A stretch of 32,478 nucleotides of DNA from [Clostridium] polysaccharolyticum (GTDB taxonomy: Bacteria; Bacillota; Clostridia; Lachnospirales; Lachnospiraceae), in NCBI RefSeq assembly GCF_900111595.1, contig NZ_FOHN01000031.1, forward strand, positions 1 to 32,478, written 5' to 3'. Numbering within the stretch: position 1 is the stretch's first letter; the number at the start of each line of letters is the position of its first letter. The position numbers and the translations under genes were made by a program. The notes under the pieces are model-generated. The model worked only from the letters and a program-made list of their open reading frames with translations, was not told the origin of the DNA and did not search any database. Shown piece after piece: positions 14,907 through 23,984 of the stretch.

Positions 14907-15506
14907 TTATTTAGACTCGTCTGTATAAGGGGCAAGCTGCAGACGGATAAAATATCCCTGATCCACACCGCAGACAGGACATTTTTTCGGAGCCTGCTCC
15001 CCTTCGTAAATGTAACCACAATTAAGGCACATAAAGCCTTGGGAAACACTAGCTACATATAAGCTGTTCTCCTCTAGCCATTTCGCAAAACGGCCAAAAC
15101 GGTTTCCATGAACTTTTTCAATACCAGCGATATTGTAAAAGGAGCTGGCTACTTGCGGAAATCCTTCTTCTTTTGCTTTATCGCCAAAAGCGATGTAAAC
15201 GTCATCTGATTCCTCATATTCATTATGTTGTGCTCTCTTTAACAGTTCTAACAGATTTTCGCTAAGGTCAACTGGATATCCACCATCAATATGGATGGTT
15301 TCTCCAGCTAATTCTTTCAAATGCTGGTAAAACACCTTTGCATGTGCCCGTTCTTGTTCAGCAGTAAATAAAAAAACCTTTTCCAAAACCTCCTGTTTCT
15401 GCTTTTTTGCTTCTTCTGCTGCAAATGTATAGCGGTTTCGAGCCTGGCTTTCCCCTGCAAATGCACGCATTAAATTGTCCTTGGTTTCACTGGTTTTAAA
15501 ATCCAT
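14907..15506 (-). CDS. rbr: Rubrerythrin
   Basis: A 199-residue non-haem diiron peroxidase that removes H2O2 with electrons from rubredoxin or NADH-linked carriers, protecting anaerobes from oxygen. The ferritin-like domain carries the iron ligands in ESQARNRY, EQERAHAKVFYQHL, HNEYEESDDVY and IEKVHGNRF; the C-terminal rubredoxin-like domain has C-x2-C (CLNCGYIYEG) and C-x2-C (CPVCG). The start ATG follows AGAAAGGATAATGGAAT. It is convergent with the truncated acetyltransferase/RNA element and divergent from the phospholipase-like gene. Complete and intact. Confidence 0.96.
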   Translation of the reverse strand: MDFKTSETKDNLMRAFAGESQARNRYTFAAEEAKKQKQEVLEKVFLFTAEQERAHAKVFYQHLKELAGETIHIDGGYPVDLSENLLELLKRAQHNEYEESDDVYIAFGDKAKEEGFPQVASSFYNIAGIEKVHGNRFGRFAKWLEENSLYVASVSQGFMCLNCGYIYEGEQAPKKCPVCGVDQGYFIRLQLAPYTDESK

Positions 15507-15584
15507 ATTCCATTATCCTTTCTAAGAAAATTAGTTGTGTATTTAGCATTTCTCAAAAATTGCAGTTTTATTCAAACAATGAAA

Positions 15585-15613
15585 ATGACATGCAATCTGG
15601 TTTGTGTTAAAAT
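15585..15613 (+). promoter_or_regulatory. Promoter of the phospholipase C-like gene
   Basis: ATGACA (15585-15590), 17-nt spacer, TAAAAT (15608-15613) with an extended TG, 47 nt before the ATG. Confidence 0.6.
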
Positions 15614-15659
15614 GGTAAATGTAGCCAGTTACTATGTTTTGAAAATCAGGAGGTATCTT

Positions 15660-17459
15660 ATGAAAAGTAAAGGTCATATTTATATGGCAAACCTTCTTAT
15701 GAAGGAGATTAAGGAAAAAGGTGCAGTTACCATAAAGGGGACAGCGTACACCATTCCTCAAGAGGTAAGAACCGCAATATTACAACATCCAGAAGCATTT
15801 CGTGCAGGAGCTGTAGGCCCCGACTTTTATCCAGACATAATTATTGGACAGTCCGATATTCACCCATCTTATTCAGGTGAGTGGCTTAAAATAGTCGAAA
15901 ATGAATTATCAAAAACGTCAAAAAACTCTTCAGAATGGACAGCTGATTACGCATTTTATCTAGGTTACATGATGCACTATGCCAATGATATGTGGACGCA
16001 TTATTATGTGAATGATCTATCTAAAGGAAGTTTCCCAGGGTTAGAAGACATTCGTAATAACCCAGATAGTGCTTTAATTGCAATCCGGCATATTTTAATT
16101 GAAACTTACATAGATAAGAAAGTACCAGCAACAGAAAGCATGAATATCCAGGCACCAGTCGAATTTATAGGAAGATGTTTTTCTTCCGCAGATGCAAGAG
16201 CAAAATATACGGAATTAAATGTTTTGGGATATTTATTATCCGTTCAGGACGATGTCAATACAATGGCATCCGACAGTACAAAACGTATGCTGGATATCGT
16301 TAATTATTATCCAGGCTGGCAGAAGGAAATTAAAACAGCCATTACAGAATGGTATAAATTGTGGAATAAGATAGCAGTAGACTTTTTACAGGATGATGGA
16401 GGAATGTCCCAGGCAAAAGAAGACTTTGAAAGATGGGTAAAAGATTACGCAGTAGAGGCAACCGCTATTCCTGTGTGGGCAATTGATCTTGCAAGAAGCC
16501 TGAAACTTTTGAAGGTTGCTTTTGAGCTCATTCTAGAGCCTCTAAAGAAAATGGCAACGGAAGTCTTATCCCAGATGCTTTATGCAGCCACTGGAATCAG
16601 TGTAAAAGACTTTGAAGAAATCATTGAATTATTTAAAAAGATGATGAAGCAGCCAGAGCTTTACTTAAATAACGGAATCCTATTTGATTCTAAAAATGTT
16701 ACAGATCGTATTGATGCAGACTGCGGAAACTTTGGAAAAACAGGTTCAGCCATTTACAATCAGACATTCCGTCCATTTGCCCAGGCACTAAATATGGGAA
16801 TGCTAAGTCTCATTGGAGTGGATAATCTGAATAGTATTATGGTCAAATACGGTTCTCCAATACAGTTTATAGGAAAACTGTTACAGCCATCTGTCAGCAA
16901 ATTAAACATTACGATCAAGACTTCTAGCAAGCTCTGGTCTGGTACGGATGATAATGTATACTTTGGTCTGGCATTAAATGATGGAAAAGATACTGTATTA
17001 AAGTATCTTATGGATAAACCAGGCTATAATGATTTTGAAATGGGAGATAAAGACACCTATGTATTCCAGCTTCCATACTCTGTACTGTATAGTGATATTA
17101 AAGAAATCCGTTTATGGAAAGATTACATAAAGATTGATGATGACTGGCGCATCTCATCTATTGTGGTGACAGATGCAGTCGATGGCTTTGTTTTATTAAG
17201 TAATTCTAGTACCAAGACATTAACCAAGCGAAATGTATATCCATATCCCGTAACGAAAAAGCGAGGTTTGGAAAGACTGGCGACAGATTCCAAAGTACTG
17301 AATTATTTGTATAGCTTAGATGTGGCAATCCCTAAAAATGAACCGAAAGACTATAAATCATGGGAACAAAAGGAATGTTTTCTAAATGACTTTGAAACTT
17401 ATCAAAATGGTGGAAGAATTTGGAATGAATTTACCAAAGTGGTATTTCAGCTAAAATAA
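15660..17459 (+). CDS. Zinc-dependent phospholipase C-like protein
   Basis: A 599-residue protein. The first about 150 residues fit the zinc-dependent phospholipase C / S1-P1 nuclease-like fold: an N-terminal GHIYMANLL (His6), AVGPDFYPDI (Asp55), SDIHPSY (His68), and YMMHYANDMWTHYYVND (His106, Asp110, His114), all plausible zinc ligands. The remaining about 450 residues are helical and then beta-rich, not recognised. No signal peptide or lipobox is seen, so it is probably intracellular, unlike secreted clostridial alpha-toxin; substrate therefore uncertain. ATG 15660 follows AGGAGG at 7 nt; an upstream in-frame extension to 15537 has no ribosome binding site. It separates nrdD from nrdG. Confidence 0.7.
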   Translation: MKSKGHIYMANLLMKEIKEKGAVTIKGTAYTIPQEVRTAILQHPEAFRAGAVGPDFYPDIIIGQSDIHPSYSGEWLKIVENELSKTSKNSSEWTADYAFYLGYMMHYANDMWTHYYVNDLSKGSFPGLEDIRNNPDSALIAIRHILIETYIDKKVPATESMNIQAPVEFIGRCFSSADARAKYTELNVLGYLLSVQDDVNTMASDSTKRMLDIVNYYPGWQKEIKTAITEWYKLWNKIAVDFLQDDGGMSQAKEDFERWVKDYAVEATAIPVWAIDLARSLKLLKVAFELILEPLKKMATEVLSQMLYAATGISVKDFEEIIELFKKMMKQPELYLNNGILFDSKNVTDRIDADCGNFGKTGSAIYNQTFRPFAQALNMGMLSLIGVDNLNSIMVKYGSPIQFIGKLLQPSVSKLNITIKTSSKLWSGTDDNVYFGLALNDGKDTVLKYLMDKPGYNDFEMGDKDTYVFQLPYSVLYSDIKEIRLWKDYIKIDDDWRISSIVVTDAVDGFVLLSNSSTKTLTKRNVYPYPVTKKRGLERLATDSKVLNYLYSLDVAIPKNEPKDYKSWEQKECFLNDFETYQNGGRIWNEFTKVVFQLK

Positions 17460-17547
17460 TTTGCCCCCAATGGTATACCTTGATATTCGCAGTAAAATAA
17501 AGTATCATATACTATGTTTTTAAGACAAAGGATAGAAGGTGTACACA

Positions 17548-18072
17548 TTGAATTATGCAGATATAAAACGAATTGACGTAGCCAATGGGCCAGGTGTCAG
17601 GGTTTCTCTTTTTGTAAGTGGATGCACCCATCACTGCAAAGGATGTTTTAATGAAGAGGCATGGGATTTTCAGTATGGCAAGCCATTTACAGAAACAGAA
17701 ATCGGCCTTATTATAGAATATTTAAATAAAGACTATATCAAAGGGCTGACCATTCTAGGCGGTGAGCCTTTTGAATATGCTAATCAGAAAGGCATTCTTC
17801 CTTTATTGCGAAGAGTTAGAAAGGAACTTCCGGAAAAATCAATCTGGTGTTTTTCCGGATATTTATTTGACCAGCAGATTCTTGGAGAAATGTACGAGAA
17901 GTGGGAAGAAACCAGAGAAATGATTTCTTATCTGGATGTAATTGTAGATGGGAAGTTTGAAGAAGAACGAAAGAATTTAGGTGTTCGTTTCCGTGGTTCC
18001 GATAATCAGAGAATCATTCTGGTACAGGAATCCATAGAACAGGGAGAAGTGGTGCTTTGGGATGAGGCATAG
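17548..18072 (+). CDS. nrdG: Anaerobic ribonucleoside-triphosphate reductase activating protein
   Basis: A 174-residue radical SAM activase that installs the glycyl radical on NrdD. It has the NrdG-type cluster motif C-x3-C-x2-C (CTHHCKGC) preceded by DVANGPGVRVSLFVSG, and GGEPFE near residue 75 (SAM-binding). TTG 17548 is preferred: AGAAGG lies 8 nt upstream and the protein then starts MNYADIKRID as in relatives; GTG 17539 would overlap the Shine-Dalgarno. A TATACT (17508-17513) lies 34 nt upstream but no well-spaced -35 is seen. Followed 104 nt later by dut. Confidence 0.94.
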   Translation: MNYADIKRIDVANGPGVRVSLFVSGCTHHCKGCFNEEAWDFQYGKPFTETEIGLIIEYLNKDYIKGLTILGGEPFEYANQKGILPLLRRVRKELPEKSIWCFSGYLFDQQILGEMYEKWEETREMISYLDVIVDGKFEEERKNLGVRFRGSDNQRIILVQESIEQGEVVLWDEA

Positions 18073-18176
18073 TGAGTAAGGAATACTTTACAGGGAACAT
18101 TTCCACGTGGTAAAATAGCCGAGGCGGGAAAATAGAAATGGCAATTTCTGACAATGACGGGTAAAGGAGAAAAACA

Positions 18177-18611
18177 ATGAAGATAAATGTAAAGAGACTA
18201 ACTGAGACAGCAACGATTCCAACAAGAGGCAGTGAACATGCCGCAGGATATGATTTGTATGCAGATATTCAGGAACCGGTTGTGATAAAGCCAAATGAGA
18301 ACTGCAAAATCGGTACAGGATTAGCATTTGAGATTCCAGAAGGATATTTTGGTGCAATTTTTGCAAGAAGCGGAATGGCAGCAAAGCAAAGCTTACGTCC
18401 AGCAAACTGTGTTGGAGTTTGCGATTCTGATTACAGAGGAGAATATATTGTTGCGTTACACAATGATTCCAGTGATGAGAAAGTAGTGAATCCAAAAGAT
18501 AGAATAGCACAGCTGGTTGTGATGCCTTATCTTGTAGTAGAATTTGATGAGGTTGAGGAACTGGATGAGACCAGAAGAGGAACTGGCGGATTTGGATCTA
18601 CTGGGAAATAG
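18177..18611 (+). CDS. dut: dUTP diphosphatase (trimeric dUTPase)
   Basis: A 144-residue trimeric dUTPase hydrolysing dUTP to dUMP + PPi, preventing uracil misincorporation and feeding thymidylate synthesis. All five family motifs are present: AAGYDLYA, RSGMA, the GVCDSDYRGEYIVALHN nucleoside-binding hairpin with catalytic Asp, RIAQLVV, and the C-terminal RGTGGFGSTG phosphate-binding tail. ATG follows AAAGGAG. With nrdG upstream it forms a small nucleotide-metabolism run; the terminator at 18695 closes it. Confidence 0.97.
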   Translation: MKINVKRLTETATIPTRGSEHAAGYDLYADIQEPVVIKPNENCKIGTGLAFEIPEGYFGAIFARSGMAAKQSLRPANCVGVCDSDYRGEYIVALHNDSSDEKVVNPKDRIAQLVVMPYLVVEFDEVEELDETRRGTGGFGSTGK

Positions 18612-18694
18612 TTTGCTATTAATCTATATCCCAAAGCTCTTTGCCAGTTCGGTTTTTAGCAGCAGTTATTATTGTACCTTTGCATGTGCATAAA

Positions 18695-18735
18695 AAAACT
18701 CCCAATCAGATTTCATCTCTCATTGGGAGTTTTCC
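18695..18735. terminator. Bidirectional terminator after dut
   Basis: A perfect 12-bp stem (AAAACTCCCAAT 18695-18706, complement 18722-18733), 15-nt loop; serves dut and the convergent DUF6273 gene. Confidence 0.85.
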
Positions 18736-18736
18736 T

Positions 18737-19897
18737 TTATTCATAAACATACCACATAGCAGGACGAATAGCAAATCCAGCTACATTAACTAGATAGCCA
18801 TATTCCATAATGATATTTCCTTCTGCCAGGAATGAAGCTGTTTTTGGGTCACTTCCTGGGGAACGAAGCCAAGTATTGACTTTGCATTTAGGCATTATGT
18901 CAGCATACTGTTGTGCCTCATCTAAACTAAGAAGAAATACCTGATCCTTGGTGTCATTTCCACCGTCTACCTGATACATTTCGTTATCATCCATTTTCAC
19001 ATCAGACATTAGAATATTATTTTTTTCTTCTTCTGAAAAGGTATCCATAAACTTGCCATTTAAAAATTCACGGACATCTGAATTTTCCCAAGTCACATTT
19101 TCTAATGTGTTATGGTAGGTGATATCATCAATTGCTCTATTTTTAATTAATAGAGCTGCATTTTCTTTCTTGTCAAGGATGGTCCATGAGTGACCACCAA
19201 TTATAACTTGTTTTCCCACGTTAGAATTTTGAACAATTAACTGTTCAACTGCCGCTTCTTGTACGTCGCTGTCTTGATAAGAGTGCGCCTGGGCAAAAGC
19301 TTGCCTAGCATGAGAGTAATCCTGATTGTTCTTTAATTTCAGTCCGTAATAATATTTGCACTCTTCAAGTCTGGATGCAGAATCTTTATAAGTATCCAGC
19401 TTTGAATAAAGCTTGATTGCCATGCTGTACATCCCAGCTGTTTTGTAAGCGCGCGCGCGGAAATACTTGAAAGATGTAGTTGTGAAAGAAAGAAAGAGCA
19501 CTACTACAAAAACCGCTATCATTATTCGCATCATATTACCTCGGATTGATTTTTTTTCAAATTTCGCTTTGAGCTGTAAACACTTTTCTGCCATGTTTGG
19601 CGCATCCTGATAATCTTCCAGATTTAGAAACTGCTCTTTGGCTATGTCACAATCTCTAGCATTTTTTGCATTAGAAAGCTTTTTTAAAGCTGATTCATAA
19701 GCATTTGCTTTTATGTCAAGTCTCGTCTGTTTTGCACGTTTGCGACATTCTTTACAATACTGTCTGGAGTCCTTGTAGTCTTCTATTTGTTTGAAACCTG
19801 CAAGAGCTTTACGATATATCAGGATTTTGTCTTTACATGCAACCATGCAGTCGGCTGCATTGAATAATTTTTTTGTTTGCTGGTAAATCTCTTCCAT
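18737..19897 (-). CDS. Membrane protein with TPR-like repeats and C-terminal DUF6273 domain
   Basis: About 386 residues. The N-terminal cytoplasmic part has short repeats with DYKDS-type endings (IEDYKDSRQY, LEDYQDAPNM), one transmembrane helix follows near residues 125-142 (MRIMIAVFVVVLFLSF), then more such repeats outside (LDTYKDSASRLEECKYY, AHSYQDSDVQE). The last about 150 residues fit the DUF6273 pattern: HSWTILDKKENAALLIKNRAI, VTWENSDVREFLNGKFMDTFSEEEK, TWLRSPG, and a closing AIRPAMWY, resembling the sulfatase-modifying-factor/lectin-like fold seen in clostridial surface proteins. ATG 19897 is chosen with AAAGG upstream; 19918 is an alternative. Probably co-transcribed with the AIM24-like gene 98 nt upstream. 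Function unknown. Confidence 0.7.
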   Translation of the reverse strand: MEEIYQQTKKLFNAADCMVACKDKILIYRKALAGFKQIEDYKDSRQYCKECRKRAKQTRLDIKANAYESALKKLSNAKNARDCDIAKEQFLNLEDYQDAPNMAEKCLQLKAKFEKKSIRGNMMRIMIAVFVVVLFLSFTTTSFKYFRARAYKTAGMYSMAIKLYSKLDTYKDSASRLEECKYYYGLKLKNNQDYSHARQAFAQAHSYQDSDVQEAAVEQLIVQNSNVGKQVIIGGHSWTILDKKENAALLIKNRAIDDITYHNTLENVTWENSDVREFLNGKFMDTFSEEEKNNILMSDVKMDDNEMYQVDGGNDTKDQVFLLSLDEAQQYADIMPKCKVNTWLRSPGSDPKTASFLAEGNIIMEYGYLVNVAGFAIRPAMWYVYE

Positions 19898-19995
19898 CCT
19901 GTTAAAACCTTTCTTCATCCTAAATTAAGCAGTTGTATTGAAATAATTAACAAACATAAATCTGTTAATGAACAAAACAACTATGCAGGCAGTTT

Positions 19996-20745
19996 TTATA
20001 AAGGAGCCATGAGCACTTTTCCAGAACCACGATATACATTGACCAGACCTTCTCCAGATGCAGCAGAACCAACTAAGCTTCTGGTTGTTCGTTCTACCGT
20101 GAATTTTAAACTTTGGCTCCAAGCAATTGCATAACTGCCATCTATCTTTAGGGTGTCATTATCGAGTGTAATTTCTATTAATTCATCTCTTGGTACAGGT
20201 GATTCCAATACTGCATAGCCTTGTCCTGTAAGACAGGAGTTGAATAATCCTTCATTGCCGGCTAATGCAGATGAGAGTGTATTACGTGCAACAGTTTTCA
20301 TATCAACGCTTCCATCGCAGGCCAAGAAAAGTCCATCTTCGATTACCATGCCGTTCCAGGATTCTACATTTTCGATAAGAAGATGTTTGTAGGTTGGCTC
20401 TAAAACAATCATGCCATTTCCCTGGTAGCGAGGCTTAATTGCACTTTCTTTTGTAACTTTTGATGCTGCAAATTTTTTAATCAGGTCACCAGCACCTTTG
20501 ATGTTAGTAGCAGCAGAAACATTACCCGCCATCCACTGCATGGAACCTGCCTGAGTAATTACATCTGTATTATTCAATGTAATATAAACCTGCCTCTTTC
20601 GAATATTCATTTGAGAGGCATAAAAACTCTGGATTGCAGTTGCTGGTTCCACACTAAGATCTTGTGCATATTCAAAGATTGTGAAAGCCCCTTTTTCTTC
20701 AAGTCTTCTCTTGAACTTTGTGTCATTCATATTAAGCTGAAACAT
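19996..20745 (-). CDS. AIM24 family protein
   Basis: A 249-residue beta-rich protein of the AIM24/TerD-adjacent fold (double-stranded beta helix). Typical segments are GSMQWMAGNVSA near residue 65, IVLEPTYKHLLIENV, the GLFLACDGSVDM turn, CLTGQGYAVLESPVPRDELIEI and the C-terminal GEGLVNVYRGSGKVLMAP. Bacterial members have no assigned enzymatic role. The start follows AAGGAGGATATC. A TATAAT (20765-20770, minus strand) lies 20 nt upstream of the ATG. The 20761-20942 spacer shows nothing else I can support. Confidence 0.85.
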   Translation of the reverse strand: MFQLNMNDTKFKRRLEEKGAFTIFEYAQDLSVEPATAIQSFYASQMNIRKRQVYITLNNTDVITQAGSMQWMAGNVSAATNIKGAGDLIKKFAASKVTKESAIKPRYQGNGMIVLEPTYKHLLIENVESWNGMVIEDGLFLACDGSVDMKTVARNTLSSALAGNEGLFNSCLTGQGYAVLESPVPRDELIEITLDNDTLKIDGSYAIAWSQSLKFTVERTTRSLVGSAASGEGLVNVYRGSGKVLMAPL

Positions 20746-20942
20746 GATATCCTCCTTCAAAACTATTATACCTTGTACTATATTGTATCATATGTTGCTA
20801 ATATGCACAAATACATGTCATGTGGTTATATTGTGCTATTTGCACATTTTGGGCAAAAAAAAGCAAAAATACACAAACATACGTTCGAAAAAACATGCTG
20901 AAAATGTAGAAGGGGTATGCCATTATGGAAGAGAAAACACGA

Positions 20943-21836
20943 TTATTGTCTGGCAGCAAAAGAAATAAACTTCTGGATGGTTTGGTTCTGGAATCCGTCA
21001 TTGGCATAGGCAAAACCGACTTCCCGCCTTGGAATTTCTCTTAAAATTGGCAGTTCCATTAAAGTTCCGTTTTTCAAATCATCTTGTACAAACTCCTTGA
21101 TGACACAGGCAATGCCAATACCGATTTTGGCAAATTCAATCAGAAGATCCATATTGCTGACTTCCAGAATTTGATTTATAATAATTTCCTGATTCTCAAA
21201 ATACCGTTCAATGTAGCGTCTTGTGATATTTTCCTCGTTCAGAAGCATGATATTCCCATCTTTGAAAATATCCAGCTCCATTTCGCCAGTACGAAGTTTC
21301 AGGTTCTCATAATAGGTGGCAGTTGTAACAAAAGTGTCCTGAATGGTTTTCACAGGATGAAACACAAGTTTCTTTAAGTGGTCTGGCTTTCCGATAAGCC
21401 CAATATCAATCTGGCCCTTTTCTAACAGTTTAACGGTATCAAAGGTAGACTGGCATTGAATGGTTACTTTTATGTGTGGATATTTTTCTACAAACCCTTT
21501 CAAATAGGATAGTAACAGATATTTGCAAAGGGTAGTGCTGACACCAATGCGAAGATGTCCGATACCAAGCTGTTTCATGCGGGCAATCTCCTGTTCTCCC
21601 TTTCGGATTGTTTCAAATGCAGTGCTTATCTGGCCGTATAAAATGGTGCCTTCTTCAGTCAAAGTAACTCCTCTGGAACTTCTGTGAAATAAAGTGACGG
21701 ACAAGGATGCTTCTAGCTTTTGAATGGCCTTACTGATAGCTGGCTGGCTTATGTAAAGTTCATTGGCAGCTCTAGAAATATTTCCTTGCCTAGCTACCGT
21801 ATAAAAAATATGGTAAAGAGAAAGATTGGAATCCAT
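20943..21836 (-). CDS. LysR-family transcriptional regulator
   Basis: A 297-residue LTTR. The N-terminal winged helix-turn-helix reads LYHIFYTVARQGNISRAANELYISQPAISKAIQKLE, followed by the LTEEG turn and a periplasmic-binding-protein-like effector domain (HLRIGVSTTLCKYLLLSYLKGF). The ATG at 21836 follows AGGAGG; an upstream extension is not needed. Divergent from leuC with 124 nt between, a classic LTTR arrangement in which the regulator controls the neighbouring operon and itself. The co-inducer is unknown; alpha-isopropylmalate is the obvious candidate by analogy with leucine-pathway LTTRs. Confidence 0.93.
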   Translation of the reverse strand: MDSNLSLYHIFYTVARQGNISRAANELYISQPAISKAIQKLEASLSVTLFHRSSRGVTLTEEGTILYGQISTAFETIRKGEQEIARMKQLGIGHLRIGVSTTLCKYLLLSYLKGFVEKYPHIKVTIQCQSTFDTVKLLEKGQIDIGLIGKPDHLKKLVFHPVKTIQDTFVTTATYYENLKLRTGEMELDIFKDGNIMLLNEENITRRYIERYFENQEIIINQILEVSNMDLLIEFAKIGIGIACVIKEFVQDDLKNGTLMELPILREIPRREVGFAYANDGFQNQTIQKFISFAARQ

Positions 21837-21851
21837 AGGCAACCTCCTAAT

Positions 21852-21882
21852 ATAACTACAAGTTATCATAAACATAGTTTAT
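21852..21882. promoter_or_regulatory. Tandem LysR-type operator palindromes between the LTTR gene and leuC
   Basis: ATAACT-ACA-AGTTAT (21852-21866) and ATAAAC-ATA-GTTTAT (21868-21882) are two perfect 15-bp palindromes separated by one base, centres 16 bp apart. Both fit the T-N11-A LTTR box. A weak leuC promoter follows (TTCATT 21889-21894, 17 nt, TACAAT 21912-21917), as expected for an activator-dependent promoter. Confidence 0.6.
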
Positions 21883-21960
21883 ATGTATTTCATTTATAGT
21901 AATTTCTATGTTACAATGTGTACATAAAAATTACAAGAGAAAGTTAGGAGGAATTATTTT

Positions 21961-23226
21961 ATGGGAATGACGATGACACAGAAAATTCTAGCTGCTCATG
22001 CTGGACTTGATAAAGTAGCTGCAGGACAGTTAATTGAAGCAGATCTGGACTTAGTGCTAGCCAATGATATTACAGGACCAGTAGCGATCCATGAGGTTCA
22101 GAAATTAAATAAAAAAACAGTTTTTGATAAAGATAAAATTGCTTTGGTACCAGACCATTTTACACCGAATAAAGATATTAAATCTGCTGAACATTGTAAA
22201 TGTGTCCGTGAGTATGCCAAAGCACAGGATATTGCCAACTATTTCGAAGTTGGGGAAATGGGAATTGAGCATGCATTATTACCTGAAAAAGGATTAATTG
22301 TAGCTGGAGAAACTTGTATTGGTGCTGATTCACACACTTGTACATACGGAGCTTTAGGAGCATTTTCCACAGGCGTAGGAAGTACAGATATGGGTGCGGG
22401 AATGATTACAGGAAAAGCTTGGTTTAAAGTACCTTCTGCGATTAAATTTGTATTAACAGGCAAACCATCTAAATGGGTAAGCGGCAAAGATGTAATTTTA
22501 CATATTATTGGTATGATTGGTGTAGATGGTGCACTATATAAATCCATGGAGTTTACAGGGGATGGAATTAAGAACTTAACAATGGATGACCGTTTTACCA
22601 TTGCCAATATGGCTATTGAAGCAGGTGCTAAGAATGGGATCTTCCCAGTAGACGATTTGACAATCGCTTATATGAAAGAACATTCTAAGAAAGAATTTAC
22701 AGCATATGAAGCAGATGAAGATGCAGAATATGATGAGACATATACCATTGATTTATCAACATTGGAGCCAACTGTTGCATTTCCTCATCTTCCAGAAAAT
22801 ACAAAGACAGTAAAAGAATCTGGTGATGTGAAGATTGATCAGGTTGTGATTGGTTCTTGTACTAATGGCCGTATTGACGATTTAAGAACTGCGGCAAAAG
22901 TGCTAGAAGGCCGTCATATTGCTTCTGGCATCCGTGCGATTGTGTTCCCGGCAACACAGACGATTTACTTACAGGCAATTGAAGAAGGATTAATCCAGAC
23001 CTTCATCAAAGCGGGCTGTGTGGTAAGCACACCAACTTGTGGACCATGTCTTGGTGGACATATGGGTGTATTGGCAGCAGGAGAACGTGCTGTTTCTACT
23101 ACAAACCGTAACTTTGTAGGACGTATGGGGCATGTAGAATCCGAAGTGTATTTAGCAAGTCCTGCAGTTGCAGCAGCAAGTGCTGTTACAGGAAAAATCT
23201 CTGAGCCAGCAGAATTAGGATTATAA
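21961..23226 (+). CDS. leuC: 3-isopropylmalate dehydratase large subunit
   Basis: A 421-residue aconitase-family [4Fe-4S] protein, length typical of the clostridial/archaeal type. It isomerises 2-isopropylmalate to 3-isopropylmalate with LeuD. Signatures: [13 protein letters not shown] at the start, [33 protein letters not shown] with one cluster Cys, and [14 protein letters not shown] with the two others. Homoaconitase is a paralogous alternative, but pairing with LeuD and LTTR context favour leucine synthesis. ATG 21961 is 9 nt after AGGAGG. leuA and leuB are not in the window. Confidence 0.94.
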   Translation: MGMTMTQKILAAHAGLDKVAAGQLIEADLDLVLANDITGPVAIHEVQKLNKKTVFDKDKIALVPDHFTPNKDIKSAEHCKCVREYAKAQDIANYFEVGEMGIEHALLPEKGLIVAGETCIGADSHTCTYGALGAFSTGVGSTDMGAGMITGKAWFKVPSAIKFVLTGKPSKWVSGKDVILHIIGMIGVDGALYKSMEFTGDGIKNLTMDDRFTIANMAIEAGAKNGIFPVDDLTIAYMKEHSKKEFTAYEADEDAEYDETYTIDLSTLEPTVAFPHLPENTKTVKESGDVKIDQVVIGSCTNGRIDDLRTAAKVLEGRHIASGIRAIVFPATQTIYLQAIEEGLIQTFIKAGCVVSTPTCGPCLGGHMGVLAAGERAVSTTNRNFVGRMGHVESEVYLASPAVAAASAVTGKISEPAELGL

Positions 23227-23239
23227 GGAGGATAAGAAC

Positions 23240-23725
23240 ATGAAAGCAAACGGAACAGTTTTTAAATATGGAGACAACGTAGATACTGATGTCATTATCC
23301 CAGCAAGATATTTAAATTCATCAGACGGAAATGAATTAGCAAAACACTGTATGGAAGATATTGATGCAGATTTTGCCACAAAGGTAAAAGAAGGCGATAT
23401 TATCGTTGCCAACAAAAACTTTGGATGTGGTTCTTCCAGAGAACATGCACCACTTTCTATTAAATGTGCTGGTGTCAGCTGTGTTATTGCAGAGACATTT
23501 GCAAGAATTTTCTACAGAAATGCAATCAATATCGGACTTCCTATTATCGAATGTCCAGAAGCTGCACAGAACATTGAAGCAGGAGATAATGTAGAAGTGG
23601 ATTTTGATTCTGGTATGATTTACAACAAGACCAAAGGAACACAGTTCCAAGGCCAGGCATTTCCAGAGTTTATGCAGAAGATTATTACGAGTGGTGGACT
23701 TATGAACTATATTAATGAGAAATAA
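23240..23725 (+). CDS. leuD: 3-isopropylmalate dehydratase small subunit
   Basis: A 161-residue swivelling domain partner of Leu[16 protein letters not shown] near the start and [19 protein letters not shown] near residue 60 (substrate-binding GSSREH) are diagnostic. The start follows AAGGAGGATAAGAAC, 13 nt after leuC, so they are one operon, closed by the terminator at 23771. Intact and of normal length. Confidence 0.96.
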   Translation: MKANGTVFKYGDNVDTDVIIPARYLNSSDGNELAKHCMEDIDADFATKVKEGDIIVANKNFGCGSSREHAPLSIKCAGVSCVIAETFARIFYRNAINIGLPIIECPEAAQNIEAGDNVEVDFDSGMIYNKTKGTQFQGQAFPEFMQKIITSGGLMNYINEK

Positions 23726-23770
23726 TCAACTGTAGAAAATAAATATAAAAATGGAATTAAAACATATGGA

Positions 23771-23810
23771 AAAAGAGGATGCTGCATAAATACGCAACAT
23801 CCTCTTTTAA
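23771..23810 (+). terminator. Terminator of leuCD
   Basis: AAAAGAGGATG (23771-23781) pairs with CATCCTCTTTT (23798-23808), extended inside by TGC/GCA; T-tail within the right arm. Confidence 0.85.
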
Positions 23811-23940
23811 GGATTATAGATGGTTTAATTAACTTTTAGCAATGGCAAGGCATATGTAGAATTTGAACATATATTGAAAAGAACAAAACAAAGGTATAAT
23901 ATTAAAATAGTAAACTATTAAAATAGTAAACAAAAAATAT

Positions 23941-23984
23941 CTCCATAATATGGAGGTGGCAAGATGACCCAAGAAGAAAGATAG
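23941..23984 (+). promoter_or_regulatory. Hairpin-sequestered Shine-Dalgarno with 6-codon mini-ORF in the aminopeptidase leader
   Basis: CTCCAT (23941-23946) and ATGGAG (23950-23955) form a hairpin that covers GGAGG (23952-23956). Seven nt after it ATG (23964-23966) opens a 6-codon frame ending in TAG (23982-23984). The aminopeptidase start used here lies 69 nt further on and has a weaker ribosome binding site. Either a leader peptide, or a frameshift that detached an upstream start. Confidence 0.35.

Noticed and set aside
14784-15062. Plus-strand ORF of 92 codons
   Set aside because: It crosses the structured element and lies antisense to rubrerythrin; no ribosome binding site and no family resemblance.
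17461-17547. Full sigma-A promoter for nrdG (TTGATA 17480-17485 and TATACT 17508-17513)
   Set aside because: The spacer is 22 nt, too long for a normal promoter; only the -10-like box is mentioned.
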